A stretch of DNA of 64,000 nt from Phoronis australis (lineage: Eukaryota > Phoronida > Phoronidae), in the NCBI GenBank assembly GCA_002633005.1, contig NMRA01000013.1:104033-168032 (forward strand), written 5' to 3'. Below are positions 45,525 through 59,100 of the stretch, one piece after another. Position 1 is the first letter of the stretch; the number at the start of each line of letters is the position of its first letter. The notes beneath the pieces were generated by a model, which saw nothing but the letters and a program-made list of their open reading frames with translations, ran no database searches and was not told where the DNA came from. Position numbers and translations under genes: made by a program.

Positions 45525-48500
45525 GGTCAGAAATTACGGAATTCTGCAATTAAAAATAATAATAATAACCATCAACCACATACGTCTTGATATGCCCGTG
45601 TAATAAGCAAGCTGCATGTCTGGGCAATAATGGTTATAGCACGGGAATGAAAACAAGAGTCAGCGTAAAATGTAGGCTAAGCAGCGTCCAATGTGAAGAA
45701 ACGCCAGTTGAGAATTGGGTAAAATGTCAGCTCGCCATTTAGAATTTCAGGTCGCCAAAATTTTTAGTACTGTGGAAGTCCAATAGGTATGACTTGCAAC
45801 ACGTCCGATTGCAATACTAACACTACTACACAGCAGTAACCATTCTAGGTCTAGTAGGTCATGACAAAAAACGACAAAGAAACATGACTGTTACACTAAA
45901 AAATGGAGAATTTTTACTGTAGTCTTATTAATTATTGACTTATGATATTAGAAAGTTTAAGCATGTGTTTTGTTAAAGGTGTAGGAGCTAAAAATCTTCT
46001 GAAAGTTGAAACCGAGGTTCACCCGTCATCTTGCCTGACTGAAACAGACTGATGTTCTAAAAAATTGGTCCCAGACACCTTGGATTAAAACATTTTCATT
46101 CTCCATATTACATACGTCTTATACAAACGCAGTTCTCATTTGAAAGACATCGATATAGCGTAATAAAGGCGCAAAACTTACAGTTGTTCCCCAAATATAG
46201 CAATTGATGGTAACAAAGTAAGAGCAATCGTCACTCGTTGGTATGTTTCTTAGAGAAACCTTGTATACTTTCGACAAATTTGAAAGTAGATGTCTCACAT
46301 AACAAGCTTGTTTGGAAGTATATTAAAAATTCTAAAGCAATGACGCAACTCAATATGCGATTTTTTATAAATCAAATTACAGATAACATAGGAGCAATGT
46401 AAAGCAAACAATTTATGCCCACAAACATCCAAACATGCATTTGCAACTCCAACTTATCTCAAGATAAAAGCACCATAAGGGGCCAACTTTTAACAAAATA
46501 CTTTTATAAGTAAGTCGTTTTCAGTTTTGAAATATTCAAAGGTTTTCCCTTTAAAAGTCCCTGTCGATAGATAAGAACTTTTCGTAAACGTTAAAATTTA
46601 AACTTGTTTTAGTAGTCGAATTTGTTAGTACGTTGGAATTTTGAAGTTTCGTCGATGCAGATTTTATTGTGAAGCATCGGCTCATAATTCACAGAGATAT
46701 CATGGCTAGGTACTACAGCAGCATAGCTGGGGGTCCTCTCTAGGCCAAACCTCGAACGTGAAGTGGGCGGCAGGGTGACACCCCGATGGGTGAGGGCAAA
46801 CTACTGAGGGATGGCACCAACATTAGAGAGGGGGGAGGGGGCTTAATGCTGCCTGACATTGCTGGCAACGAGGGTGGAACTGTGGCGCTTGAAATATCTG
46901 GCGATAAGTGGAGAGGACAGCAGCTGAGCCACTGAAGTACTGAAATAAATTCTGTGAATCTTTATGAAAAAGTAAACCATCACTAGACAAAGTAAGATTT
47001 AACAAATAGTCTAAGAGTTTTATGATATCCCATGAGTTTGTCTGCGTATCATATCACGCTTCAAAACCCATCGGAAGTTAAATGTAAATTATTGGGGGCA
47101 CCATTTTTGCCCCAACACTAGTCTCTCCTATCGCCACTATTTCCTTCAGTTGCTACTAATTCCCCTCCGACTCTAATTTTGCCTGCGAGCAGCGAAAGTT
47201 TTTTTAATTGCCATGGTTATGAGAAGCAGATGAGGAAACCACAGGCTCTCAAATCTAACTTTGCCAAAGTTCATGAACTCTGGAGAGTCGCCAGCTCACC
47301 TGTGTGGGAGGCCCTGTTCGAGAGTGTTATTTTTCGAGCGCCTGTGGATAACCAAGATCGGCATGTTTGTCTCATAGCCCAGATCAAAGATAATACCTTC
47401 AAGATTATCCCATCCAGCAACAATCATAAAATAAGTTTTTCAGTCCTACAGCCCTTTGCATAACTTTACATTACTATACCTCAAACAGACATCCCAGGGT
47501 TTGGTACTTAAAGCATAACATCAACATGCCAATTGGCATAATTCCCAGGTCCCCAAACATGATCTGAAGTCGCTAGACCTTGATGTCAAATAGCCGGAAA
47601 TGATACCCAACATGAAAAGCTGGAAATTCAGGAAGTGTTTGCCAGCGTACCCGAGTTCAAAGATGACCTTTTTACTTTTTTGCTTGAACAGAAAAAATGG
47701 GTCATGTCTCGCGTTCTGACTAAATTTTTCCAATTCTTACTCTTAAGAGCCAATGTCTCACAGGCTCAGCTGATGAGGCAGACAATCACCAGATCAGGCT
47801 ATTCTGATTTTTGCCAAACAATTCCGACATCCATCTGTTAACTTTCAGCTAGTATTTTGGGTGCATGCTAAGATGTGGAGAGGTGACCAATGATTTCTAC
47901 CTGAGGTCGCCAAATAAAATCTGAGTTCATTGGCAACCGGCAGGTCACAAAATCGCACCCTGCGATCTAAACTAAGAAATTTTTTGTAAGTAGGAGATTT
48001 CTTCTCTGGGCAGTACATCACATAACAAATACCAGTTTTCCACATCTCCAAATTATAAGGAGACAGAACCATTCTAGGCCAAGTGCCCCAATAACCAAAG
48101 GCTTTTATAAACTTAAGGCATTATCTAATCATATTGAGGGCCAGGGGGGCGTTTAGGCAGACTATCTCACGATTTTTTTTGTAAATTTTAGAGTTTGAAA
48201 TCATTTCCTTTGTTGAAGTTAGTCACTGCAAGAGCAAGTGAAATCTGCACAGTGAATTCATTGTAATCCATACATCTACCTACCTACCTTCTATGAACTT
48301 AAATAGTACCTAAACACCGAATCTTCTAAATTAAAAACACATGATACAATGCAGAGCACGTCAAGCTTAAATTGAAAAAAATTGAACTTACCAATAGAAA
48401 GATTTTGATCACCTCAGTAGAGAATGACCAATTCAGAAAGAAGAAGCTAACATAGGCTTCAGTGGTTTGCACATATAGTGAGCATATGGTAGACAAGCCA

Positions 48501-49720
48501 TTGTTTAATTTGAAAATAGCTTTGGATCACTAACTATGGTAATTGACTAGAAAGGAAATACATTGTAAACAAAGGCACAATGTAGTAGACAAAGAACAAG
48601 TCTGAATAAACCCTTCCTTTGTCTGAGATGTTTCTGACAGACAAAAGAGACATGATCACTATTGTGACAAGTGTTCCAAAAAGTGCTTATCAACAAGTAA
48701 TTGTAAGTTACTCAGGGTCTGGTGTTAATAACATCAACTTCTTTCACAGGGTATATGACCTCCAATGTTTGACCTCCCAATATACGGTCATCAGATTCAT
48801 ACCATATTCTTTGCTTAAATATTGAAACTGGTTAGAATACAAATAGCATGGAATTCCCCTGAATGCAATTATGTCACCCAAGCTGACCCAACATGACAAG
48901 CAACATAAAAGGCTAGTGACAAGAATCTGAAGCAATTTAACAAATATTAAGGCTTTCTTAGCCAAATTGAAAAACAAAAATCTTTTGTTTCCATCTCCAA
49001 TGAAAACAAGCACGCCTTATATACACAATTTGAAAACTGAATGGGGACCAACTCAAAATTGTTTCCTGGAATCTGAAACTCAGGTGCTCTTTAACTAGCC
49101 ATTTTTATTGCAAGCTACATGTTAATAGTCGGCTAAATCACAATAAAGGTCCATATTCGAGAGTTGACTGTGTTACGGTCTGAAATAATTTATTTTGGTC
49201 ACTTACCAAATACCAACTGAATCTCATTATGCAAAGAATTATTTAGTTGTGCAAAGTAGAAAAAGAATCATCAAAATCAGACAATGTTTGAGAAATTTAT
49301 GCATGTTTTTGTCTATGAATTTCATGCATTTTTAGCGTTACGAGTGGCCATTTTAAAAATAACAATTTTCAACTGTCAAGAGTAGAAAAGAAATTTATTT
49401 TATCAAGCAAGCAATTGTTTAGATATGACTGGGAATAACTTGAGTCACTTTCAGAGTCAATTAGATGAAGTTGTGCTCAATCATTGAGAAATGGTAGGGT
49501 TCATTATAGAACGGGCACTGTTACTAAATTTGTAAATTCTGTGTTTCTAACCCTCACCTACTGTAAAGAAGGTTAAAACTAAAGATCACACTCTGTAACG
49601 AAAAGAACTGCAAAATATGTCAGCCTAGGCAACACAGCAAATTATTCAATATCTAAACAAACCAAAAGTTTGGATATTGAATGGGTTCTGCTATATTAAA
49701 AATGGACCAAAACGGCTAAC
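45525..49720. other. Upstream/intergenic region of the FOLH1-like gene
   Basis: The first hundreds of bases left of the ATG (plus coordinate above 45524) should hold the 5' UTR and promoter of the FOLH1-like gene. A short AATAATAATAATAA repeat is at about 45553-45568. Fragments with GGTCGCCA-type words (45720-45765, 47280, 47905) recur here and near 4615 and 58195, and may be a degenerate MITE. Open frames at 47179-47463 and 47635-47841 show nothing recognisable. Confidence 0.5.
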
Positions 49721-51842
49721 AAAATGTAGTGTACGTACCCCAATGTGGAATTCAGTAATACAAAGGGTCATTGCAAATGAAATTATTGCCTTTTAAATAA
49801 CAACACGGTGCTTATTATCACCAAAGAAAAATAAATGGCCATACAACATTATGCTACCATGTGATGCAGAAACAGTTATGTAGTATACGTACCCCCTTTT
49901 GTAGTGTTCGTACGAGCAAATGCCATGAAATTAAAATATCACTTGGTAAGTGGGAACATTGGTCATAGACAGTTTCCTTACCTGAAAATGTTAGGTTAAA
50001 AGAGTGTTTATTGCCAATACATTTGTTTTGAGTGAAATATTAGCATTTGTGTAGTGTACGTACCCCCTTATTTTAATTTGTGCCTATTTTCAAAGTATGG
50101 CAGATATGCACATGAATGTTGTGCTTTTTATTTTTTTTCTTTGAATTGATTTAGGGCTGTTCCAGCAAAATCTGTATGGGAGGGGGGGAAGGCACTTTTA
50201 TTTCGTACCCACCGCCCATATTTTTCATTTATTTCTCCAACCCATGACCCATAATTTTTTAATTATTTTTAATAGGTTAAAATATAAAATCCAACACTTG
50301 CAAAAAATTGCCTCCAGGAGGACCTGTTAAGAACTTAGATGATTGACAGACAAGAACTAGTTGTCTTGTCCAACATTGTCAAAAATTAAAGTAGCCTGTG
50401 AACAATACTTTTGGCAGCCACCAGGTGTCTCTGTTCACCATGTGTCTATAATTTCAATGAACATTTTTTCAATTATAAGGATCTATGAATCTCAAACTGT
50501 CTCCACAAACTCTTTTATACTTCTATGTCAAGTGAATATTGGAACTTGTTTATCTTACTCCTCATACTTTTTATTTAAAAATCATCAATTTTCTTATATG
50601 TGTCAACACCAGTTTAGTGTTGCATAACTTTTCAATTCAATAGGACTGNCCCCCCCCCCCCTCCCACACGGTTTTTACTGGAACAGCCCTTAGCAAAGCA
50701 ACTAACTCTCAGTAGATTTTTAGTATTTAGTTACAAACCTGACATGTCATTGAAATGTAGTGTACGTACCCTTGTGTAGTGCACGTACCCCCATGTGAAT
50801 AAATACTATGAAACAAAAATATTACACGGTAAGTAAGCAACACTTGTCACAGACAGCTTCCTCCATTAAAAATGCTAGGTTAAAAGGGTGTTAATTACAA
50901 ATACATTTGTTTTGAGTGAAATATTAGCCTTTGTGTAACGTACGTACCCCTATAATTTTTAAACATGTGCCTGTTTTCAAAGAATGACAGACAGATATGA
51001 ACATGCTATACATGCTGTACTTTTTATTTGTTCTCTTTGAATATTGGTAAATGAACTAACTCTCAGTAGATTTTAATTATTTTTTATAAACCTGAAAAGT
51101 CATTGAAATGTAGTAGTGTACGTACCCCTGTGCAGTGTATGTACCTTCAACCACTGTGTTATAAAGTATTACCCACAAGAATTTTTACATACAGCTGCTG
51201 TTCTCATGAACAATACTGATTATTATTTCCAAAATGAATACAGTCTGACAAAAAAATGGACATTATCAAATTTGTGGACAATAAAATGCCACACAGGTCT
51301 TGGCTAGTACTGCAAATCCTAGAAGACACGTCATGTGACAACTCATGTTGCAGCATAGGCAGGTTCTCTATCTCTCAACTTCAACTTGCAACAAACCAAC
51401 AAGTAGACGCAGCGCAAAACTCGAGACCATCCCATACATTTGTACCTTAGTCAAAATTTGACATTGATTGACTGTGCGTAGTGTACGTACCCCCCCAACT
51501 AGTACCATTTTTTACAGTTTACAAGTGAAACACTGGGCCTAGCATTGCTTTAACTATTTTGACCAACTGGTAGCACCAATAAAGTTTTTGAAAAAGTAGT
51601 TACTTGTCATTTTCTTTTTGTAAGAATCATATTGCAAGAGAAGGAAGTTCTCATTATACTGAGTTGAGATATGCAATGTATCATCCTCTAGAACAACTTG
51701 ATCAGCACGGTAATAACTTTTCTTATTTTATTATGTGATACTTCTTCAATTTAATCAAAAACTTTTTAGTTAACAGCTACTTTATGAATTTTTGCATGGT
51801 AGAAGTGGGTTGTGACCACAAGTTGTAGTGTACGTACCTTTT
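49720..51842 (+). repeat. Degenerate ~350-bp satellite with conserved GTAGTGTACGTACCCC word
   Basis: The word GTAGTGTACGTACCCC or a close variant occurs about eleven times: near 49725, 49880, 49901, 50051, 50756, 50775, 50933, 51113, 51131, 51478 and 51824. Flanking text repeats too: GGTTAAAAGRGTGTT-ATT followed by TACATTTGTTTTGAGTGAAATATTAG is at 49995 and 50880, and CTCAGTAGATTTT followed by ATGTCATTGAAATGTAG is at 50708 and 51062. After removing the MITE at 50154-50689 the period is about 350 bp. The word is better conserved than the rest of the unit. Confidence 0.75.
50151..50692. mobile_element. PIF/Harbinger-like MITE inserted in the satellite
   Basis: The inverted ends GGGCTGTTCCAGCAAAATC (left, from 50154) and its complement ACTGGAACAGCCC (right, to 50689) extend with mismatches through CTGTATGGGAGGGGGGG/CCCCCCTCCCACACGG. 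TTA flanks both sides (50151-50153, 50690-50692), the target duplication of PIF/Harbinger elements. A single N at 50649 lies in the C-run of the right end. No transposase; 536 bp. Confidence 0.78.
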
Positions 51843-51899
51843 TATGTAACTGCGATGCATTAGGCCATAAAACTTTATTCGGTGGTTCTTGTGCAAAAA

Positions 51900-53197
51900 T
51901 ATGTTAGATTACAAACCTGGAATGATGGTACTTGAAAATAACCCAGCTTTTACAGTTATATGACAACAATTTTTCACCAAAAGTGGCCACCAAATATGGA
52001 CCTTGATTGTGATTTGGCAGAGTATGTTTGTTGGATTCGGTAAACAACATCGAATTTAGTCGAAGCTAAACTGAACCAAGCTTGGTCAACATCAAGGGTG
52101 GTGCACCATAAGGGGCTGGAGAGTTTTTTTAGCCCCCACTTTTTTCAGTGTTGTGCCACCCATGAACGTGGCACTAAGGTAAACTCTTTCCAATAGGGCC
52201 ATGCAGCCAGAATTACACACCAAGAACTCGGATTTTTTTTTTATCCATTTACCCTTGATTTAGAAACCGCTGTCATCTGTTATGTGCTGCAAGGGCAGAT
52301 CCAGGATTTTGAGTTAGGGGGTGCCAGGGCAGAGTATTACTATCAGCCAGGATTTTCCCCGTCAGACATTCGAACCCCGAACTGCCAAATGGAATATGGG
52401 AGAATTGTATTTGTAGTGAGATGTTCTTTGACTTGTCTCACTGCTGTGCTTCCTTGACCCCCCCCCCCCTGTGCTGACAAATAGTGACTCGGACAGTGTC
52501 ACACTGACAGTCGCTCTCACAGACACAATGACAATGACTGAATCAGTTACTCTTCTCATCTGACTTCACTTTGGGAGTTTAGGAACGACTCAGTGACATC
52601 CACGGGACGAAAGAATATATTAAGTTCAATAAACACGATCTGAACGTTCAAATAATCAAGTGGCTTTTACGCATAACTCACCCCCGAAGCCTTTTTCGAG
52701 TCTTCAGTCGATCTTTCCCCCTGAGTTTCTGAGTCAGGTCAACTCGACCGATATATTTCCCTTTGATATAAACTCAACGCTATTCGGGAACGATATAACG
52801 TTTTTGATTTCCTAATTTACAGATAGTTCTTCCACAATTTATTTTTATTTTTATTTTTAATTTTTACATTAACTAATTGTGTGTATCTATAACTTGAATT
52901 ATATGAATTCTTCTTCAATATTGTGGTTTTGAGATAAGAAAAACTAGACTCGGAGTGAAGCACTGAGAAAACTGTCATTGGTCGGCATTGTTTACTGTGC
53001 TGATTGCTGGTGCTCAATTCAAGTTCGGGAACAAAATGTTAAACACACTCTTGCAAAATAGCATTGGTAATTGACTAGGAACACACGCGTGCATTCTGTA
53101 TAACTTGTAGACTTGTGCGTCTTCGCAGAAAGTCGGGTATTCAACTGGCTGTTTGAAGCAGACGATGGAATCGACGGCCTTGCTGCTCAAATCTAAA
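51900..53197. other. Region upstream of YEATS4
   Basis: No gene seen. It holds a poly-C tract (about 52457-52470) with a nearby GGCAGATCCAGGATTTTGAGTTAGGGGG that looks like one end of a MITE whose other end I could not find. The 5' UTR and promoter of YEATS4 should lie in the last few hundred bases; no TATA box is evident. Confidence 0.45.
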
Positions 53198-56100
53198 ATG
53201 GCGGAATTCGGACCGGACTCTGGTGGCCGTGTTAAAGTAATCGTCTGTCGCATGCTTTTATCAGTAGTTAATTGCCAGTGAACACCATTGTAAAGACTAT
53301 TATAGCGATGTAAATCAGTTTTGTGGGTTGCAGCAAGTTGAATAAGTACAAACAACTCGACGGCGAGGGTTACTATGACCTGTTTCGCTAAATAATAGTC
53401 AAAGTTTTTAGCAATTTAACTGAAAGACAAAAACAAGTTGTATTGGTATTGTTGTCCTCTTTACGAAAATGTTCCTCATACTTCAATCGATGATGCTTAT
53501 CAGTGTTAAACATTTTATAGGCCACTGTATGAGTGTGGCCCCGAAAAGCAACTATAACACCAATTAAAGAATGAATACATGATGCTTGTCTTGAATGACA
53601 GAGAAAATGTCATGTACGAGAAGAGATGGAGTCTATAGCCATTTACTGGCAAACAATTTAGAGAGGCTTTAAACGATCACATCACATCCGAACTGTAAAC
53701 TCACAACTCATCTGTTAGCATCAACTCCTTCCCATTGTCATTGGAGAGGAATTTTAGGGTCTGATCCATGACAGGACTCTGAGTAATTCTTTATATTTAG
53801 CTCTAGGGTAATACAAAGACACTGTATGTATATGCAAAAGAGGGATTTATAAGAGCCATTTACTCCTCTTTGTGGAAAATGGACATTGCCATCTTGCATG
53901 ATATCCTGAGGGGAAAAGTGACTATCTTCTGGGAGGATAATTTGTCGAGGTTGAGGGTAAAAATTTCTTTGTCCAACTTTCACGTGACCACCTTACGTTT
54001 AGCATAGGTTTTTCTAACCTTGAGGTAATTATTTAATCAATGGAAGGGAGCTTATGGACCTGATGAGGGTAATTTAATTCACATGATTTTATTTTTCAAA
54101 CATTTTTCATAGTGAATGGGGCCAAAAAATTGAGGGGTCTTTCCTGCAGTTTCGCATAAATTTTCAGGTAGATATAAAGCTTCTCTGAATTACTCACTTT
54201 TGGGAAACTGCATTTTGGCTGATTGGTTATAGGACAATGTCAACTTTCTGAGGAAAGTAACTACACGCCAACATAATCGTCCTACTTATGATTGAGGCAA
54301 TGGTACACCGACACCTTGGGAAAAGATTTCTCGTTTCCAAAGATCGGTATACTTATGTACCTACCTTCATTCTAGCAACAATAATATTTTCGTATTTACA
54401 CCACTTGCTCCCGAACTAAAGCCATTTACGCCACTATAAAATTTGTCTCCTAATTATTTTTTATTCATATTATAAATGATTACTGAGATTAAGAAGACTG
54501 ATACTAGTAATTAGTTATTGACCAGCATCATGCTTGGGCATAAAGTGACAGGTCAGATCAGACCATTCGTTGTGCTTGATCTTGAGTAATAATGAAACGT
54601 CAGTTTTTATTACTGTAGAGCTTTGAATCTGAATACGAGTGCTTGTTATCTTCAGGTTCTTCATGAATATTCACCATGTAGTAGTTTTTGCCATTGAATT
54701 TGTTTAGGGTGTAACCATTGTGAAACCAATAGTGTATGGGAATGTGGCACGCTACTTTGGCAAGAAACGAGAAGAAGATGGACACACTCATCAGTGGACA
54801 GTCTACGTTAAACCATACAAGAATGAGGTCAGTCGGACGAAACCCCAGTTGGAATTTCAACTTGAAAAAATCTGTTTGATAATACCGATAAACATGTTAT
54901 AAGACTGTTTACTTGTGGTTGCATTCCCTACAATATGTAATCGACCCCAATGAATACTTCAGGACGTGTTTGCCAAGATATATAATGTTGGACTTTGTTG
55001 ACATGCCACAATCCTACAGTTCTGTGGCAGAACCTCGAAGTTTGCTGATCAGATTCTTTAAAATGTGCAAAGAATTAAGTATTTACACAATACTATAGCA
55101 CTGTAGCAGTTTTCCCTCAGTGTTGTGTCATGAAACACAAATGGGGCAAGATAGGCGATGCAGTCACCCTAACTTATGGGCTAGAGCGACCAATTTTCCC
55201 TTTATGCTTAACTCACTTTCAAGGACAATTTCGCCATGATGACTATTACAAGTTTACGAAATTGCATCAGATTTTCTATCACGGGATGCCATTTTTCAAA
55301 GTAAATTTTGAAAGCCACTGCTGGGGGTGCTCTAGTTAATCAAATTTCTGACTACGTCACTTGGCTTATGTTGGCCTGCATGGCAGCGTTATTGATGGTA
55401 GCAAACATTAAACCTAAAAGTGGTGTTGACATTCTTCATGATCTCTGTCTTAATTGACAAAACATGCTTCACAGTTCAAAGTCATGTGTGAGATCAAGAA
55501 GAGTTACTGAAGAAAGTAAGCGCTTAATTTATACCGATTTTTATATTTTTGACCTGATGAAATTTTCTTACTTCGTACGTGTTCAAACTAAGTGGGGTGT
55601 ACAAGGCGTGATAGGGAATGTGATCGTAAGTAGTCAATAAATTGGTGGTTGTATTGCCTAGGCGCAATACAATAATTTTAAGTCAGAATTTAGTGGGATC
55701 AGAGAAAGATTACTTACTTATGACATAGGACACCTCCTGGTCACATGTGACCTTCAATCATTTCAGGTCTGAAAAAGTTTCCGTTCTGACCAGGCTCAAA
55801 CCCTTGACTTTCCACAATAGGTGGACATGCTCTGCTGTCTTAAGAAAGTACTGTCCTCGGCACATATTAAGTATCTTATGAACCGATATGTTAGGCCATG
55901 TGATGTAAACTAACCGTGCATGTGTGAGAGATGAGCAATATTTGCTTCTATGATGTCGATGTGCTGTTAGCAGATTAATGAAATATTTGTGATTCTAATG
56001 ACAGATTTCTTTCAATTTCAGGATATGTCAACCTATGTTAAAAAGATTCACTTCAAACTCCATGAAAGCTATGCTAATCATAACCGAGTAGTATCCAAAC

Positions 56101-59100
56101 CACCTTACGAGGTCACTGAGACGGGCTGGGGAGAATTTGAAGTGGTCATCAAAATACACTTCCATGATCCCAATGAAAAACCTGTAGGTTGATACATGGC
56201 GCATTAGGAAGGTCTGATTCTGTAATTTCTGATATAGAAAACTACTGGAAAACCTGAAGAATATTTATTTTTGACTTTTTACCTGTATGTCATTCATTGG
56301 GTCACATGACTGTCTTAGTTTGTAATAAAATATAACAAAAAAGAATACACTGATAGGAAAGTGACATTATCATTAACGGGGTCAAATTTTGTTTTGATGC
56401 AAATGTTTTTAAGTTAGTAGTCATTCAAAAATGGACCATTTTAAAAACAAATTACTCCTAACAATGTTATAGAGAACACTTTATGAAGCATAATATCTGA
56501 AAGTTTCATATGAATCTGAGATATTATTTTGAAGTTAACACCTTTATGCATCAAGATACAGTGTGGATGTTAGCAGGATATGAATTGGGATGTTTCCTTC
56601 TCTTAACACTAGGTGAAGTTGTAGCTACATAATGTCTGAATGTTCTGTGTCTTTGTGTTTTTATGGAAAATTGGTCTATTTTGAATGAACAACATCAAAT
56701 GCCAAGATGGACACTTTTTCGTTACTCACTGCTTCACTGGCACTAAAGAGCAGTAATTGTTTCAGGATGACAGCTACATTGTAAAAACAGTGCTTATGGT
56801 GAAACGACATTTTGTTGATGTTTTAACTGGAGGAATTCCACACTTTACATTCACAAAAATGGTTGATTCAAGTGTCCAGGAAGATGTGACAAACTTTCCA
56901 ATAATTGTTTTCTAAATTTTGCATTATGCTGTCATAAATACTGCCCTTCTATTCCAGGTCACCATATATCATTTACTCAAGTTGTTTCAAAGTGAAACCA
57001 ACATCATGCTTGGTAAAAAGAGTTTGGTGGCAGAGCACTATGATGAAATGGTAACTATTGTCTTGTTTGATTTTCATTTCATTACGGCGTTTTCCCATTG
57101 CTCCCAACTTGTTCGGTTCTATAGCCCAACAACAAGTTGGGAAGTCTAGCCCTGTAGCCAATATCTTACACGACTGATTAACTCCATTCTGGCATTCATG
57201 GTTGGAGGGCCAGCTCTCTTCTGTTCAATAATTGCTCTAAGCTTCAATAAGATCGTATCTGGCCTGACTGGGCTGTGCTGTTAAAAATAAAAGTTAAGTT
57301 ATAACATATTTGATCTTAAACCAATAGCATTTCTGAAATCCTCGTCAAATGGTGATCATGTTTAGTTTTTGAATTGCCAAAATCACCCAACTGCAACCGA
57401 AGTTACGAGTATTCTTTCCGGATGTACCAATTCACTCTGGGTTTGAGGTGTTCACTCATAGTCTGTAATCAGCCAGGTAGATAATTGGCGTGCCTGTTGT
57501 CATAACAGACAAAAGACTGTGCTTGGTAGTTAACAAAGAAGCTAGATGTTATCACACGCTCAGAACCCCCTTCGTCTGGTAAAGTCACTGAACGGGAAAC
57601 GCTGTCATCTAAAACACCTTTACAGCTTTGACTATTCATTTACGCCACTAGCTTCCATTGTTCGGTGCAGGGCTTGGAATTTTCCGCGGAAACGCGGATT
57701 TCCGCTTTTTTCAAATGTTCTGTCCGCGCATTTTATTATACTTCCGCGTAAAAAAATCGGATTTGATATAAAATTTCCGCGGCAAATTCCTTTCTTACCT
57801 CTGCGTTGCAGACGACGTTCACTTCGAAAAGCGGAAGTTGCTCTTCATGTTTCGGAGGAACGTAAATTGTCAACATTGCCGGGGCATCTGGGATAGCGTG
57901 GTGGGATTTTCAAATGCGTCTCGTGTTATTGTAAACCGCGGCGACAAATACTACGGCTCTGCAGCCAAAAATGTGTGGGTTGGGAGTGGACGGATGAGCT
58001 AAAAGGGCGCAGACGCATGCTACTGATGGTGGTAACGTTTTTTTTTTTATAGTCGGGGGAAAGGTTCACATCGACCATTTCAAGGCTGGGTAGCGCGCCG
58101 TAAAAAGTTTCTGCGTTTTTTGTCATTGGTCATTCCAAGCCCTGTTGGTGACTGAGTGAATGATATTTCAATCAATGCGACCTCAGATTGTGTTTGGCGA
58201 CCTCAGAAAAATTACAAGCCGCCACGAAGTCGCCAGTGCAAGTATCAAAGTCAGACAATAGTTCCCTCAAAATTCATTTCAGAGTTTATGTTGACTTACA
58301 AACAAATACTAATTAAAGTTTTCCCAGATTCATTACCTTTGATTCACAATTGTTCCATTTATTTCGTGAAATCATTGCATTTGGCGCCATGCATGAATTA
58401 CAACAGGAAGTAAACAGATAGAATTCGGAATTGTTTGGCAAAAATCGGTCAAGATCAGTGAAATTCGCTGCACCAGCCAATGCAGTCAGTCATCTGCATT
58501 CTATGTTCGTTTGTCGGTGGGAGGAATTGAGTTTGCCATTTATGGGATTTTGTGGGGAATTTGGAGATTGGAGGAGTGCACGGGAATTGGGTGGCATTGC
58601 AGGCGTTCTCCATATTATTTCTAGAGATAATTTGTTTGCAAGCTCAGTTTTGATGTGCAATTCGAGTTTGATATGTCGGGACTTCCAGCCTTGTTTAAGG
58701 GTTAGTTTACCTACTATCCCCAGGTGGTGCTGTAGTAGGTTTACCTGTTATTTTGTACAACTACTGTATGTGAAGTGACTGACAAACTGTGACTCCTTTG
58801 GAACAAGTTAGTGCAGTTAACTACTCACTCTTGCGACTTGAAAATATTTGCTCCTGATTTGAGTAAAAGTGCCTTTCAAACGGTGTGACATAGTCATGAA
58901 GGTACTCAAATAAACATGGCAAATGTGTGGTTAATTGCTCCAACATAGCTTTAAATTTGAGGTTGGTACTGAAGTAGAAGGATGTATACAGTACATACTA
59001 AATATAACTGGACAAAATTGGCTTTCCACCATAATAGATTATGACCCGTCATGATTCGTAGTTCCTGCTTCTCTGTGTCTTTGCAATTCTGCTCTTACCC

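Noticed and set aside
47179-47463. Possible gene at a 94-codon plus-strand frame
   Set aside because: No family match, no conserved splice context and no supporting neighbour exons were found.
53014-53355. Minus-strand open frame of 113 codons over YEATS4 exon 1
   Set aside because: It is the antisense of the first exon and promoter region; exon 1 on plus matches YEATS4 exactly in sense and phase.
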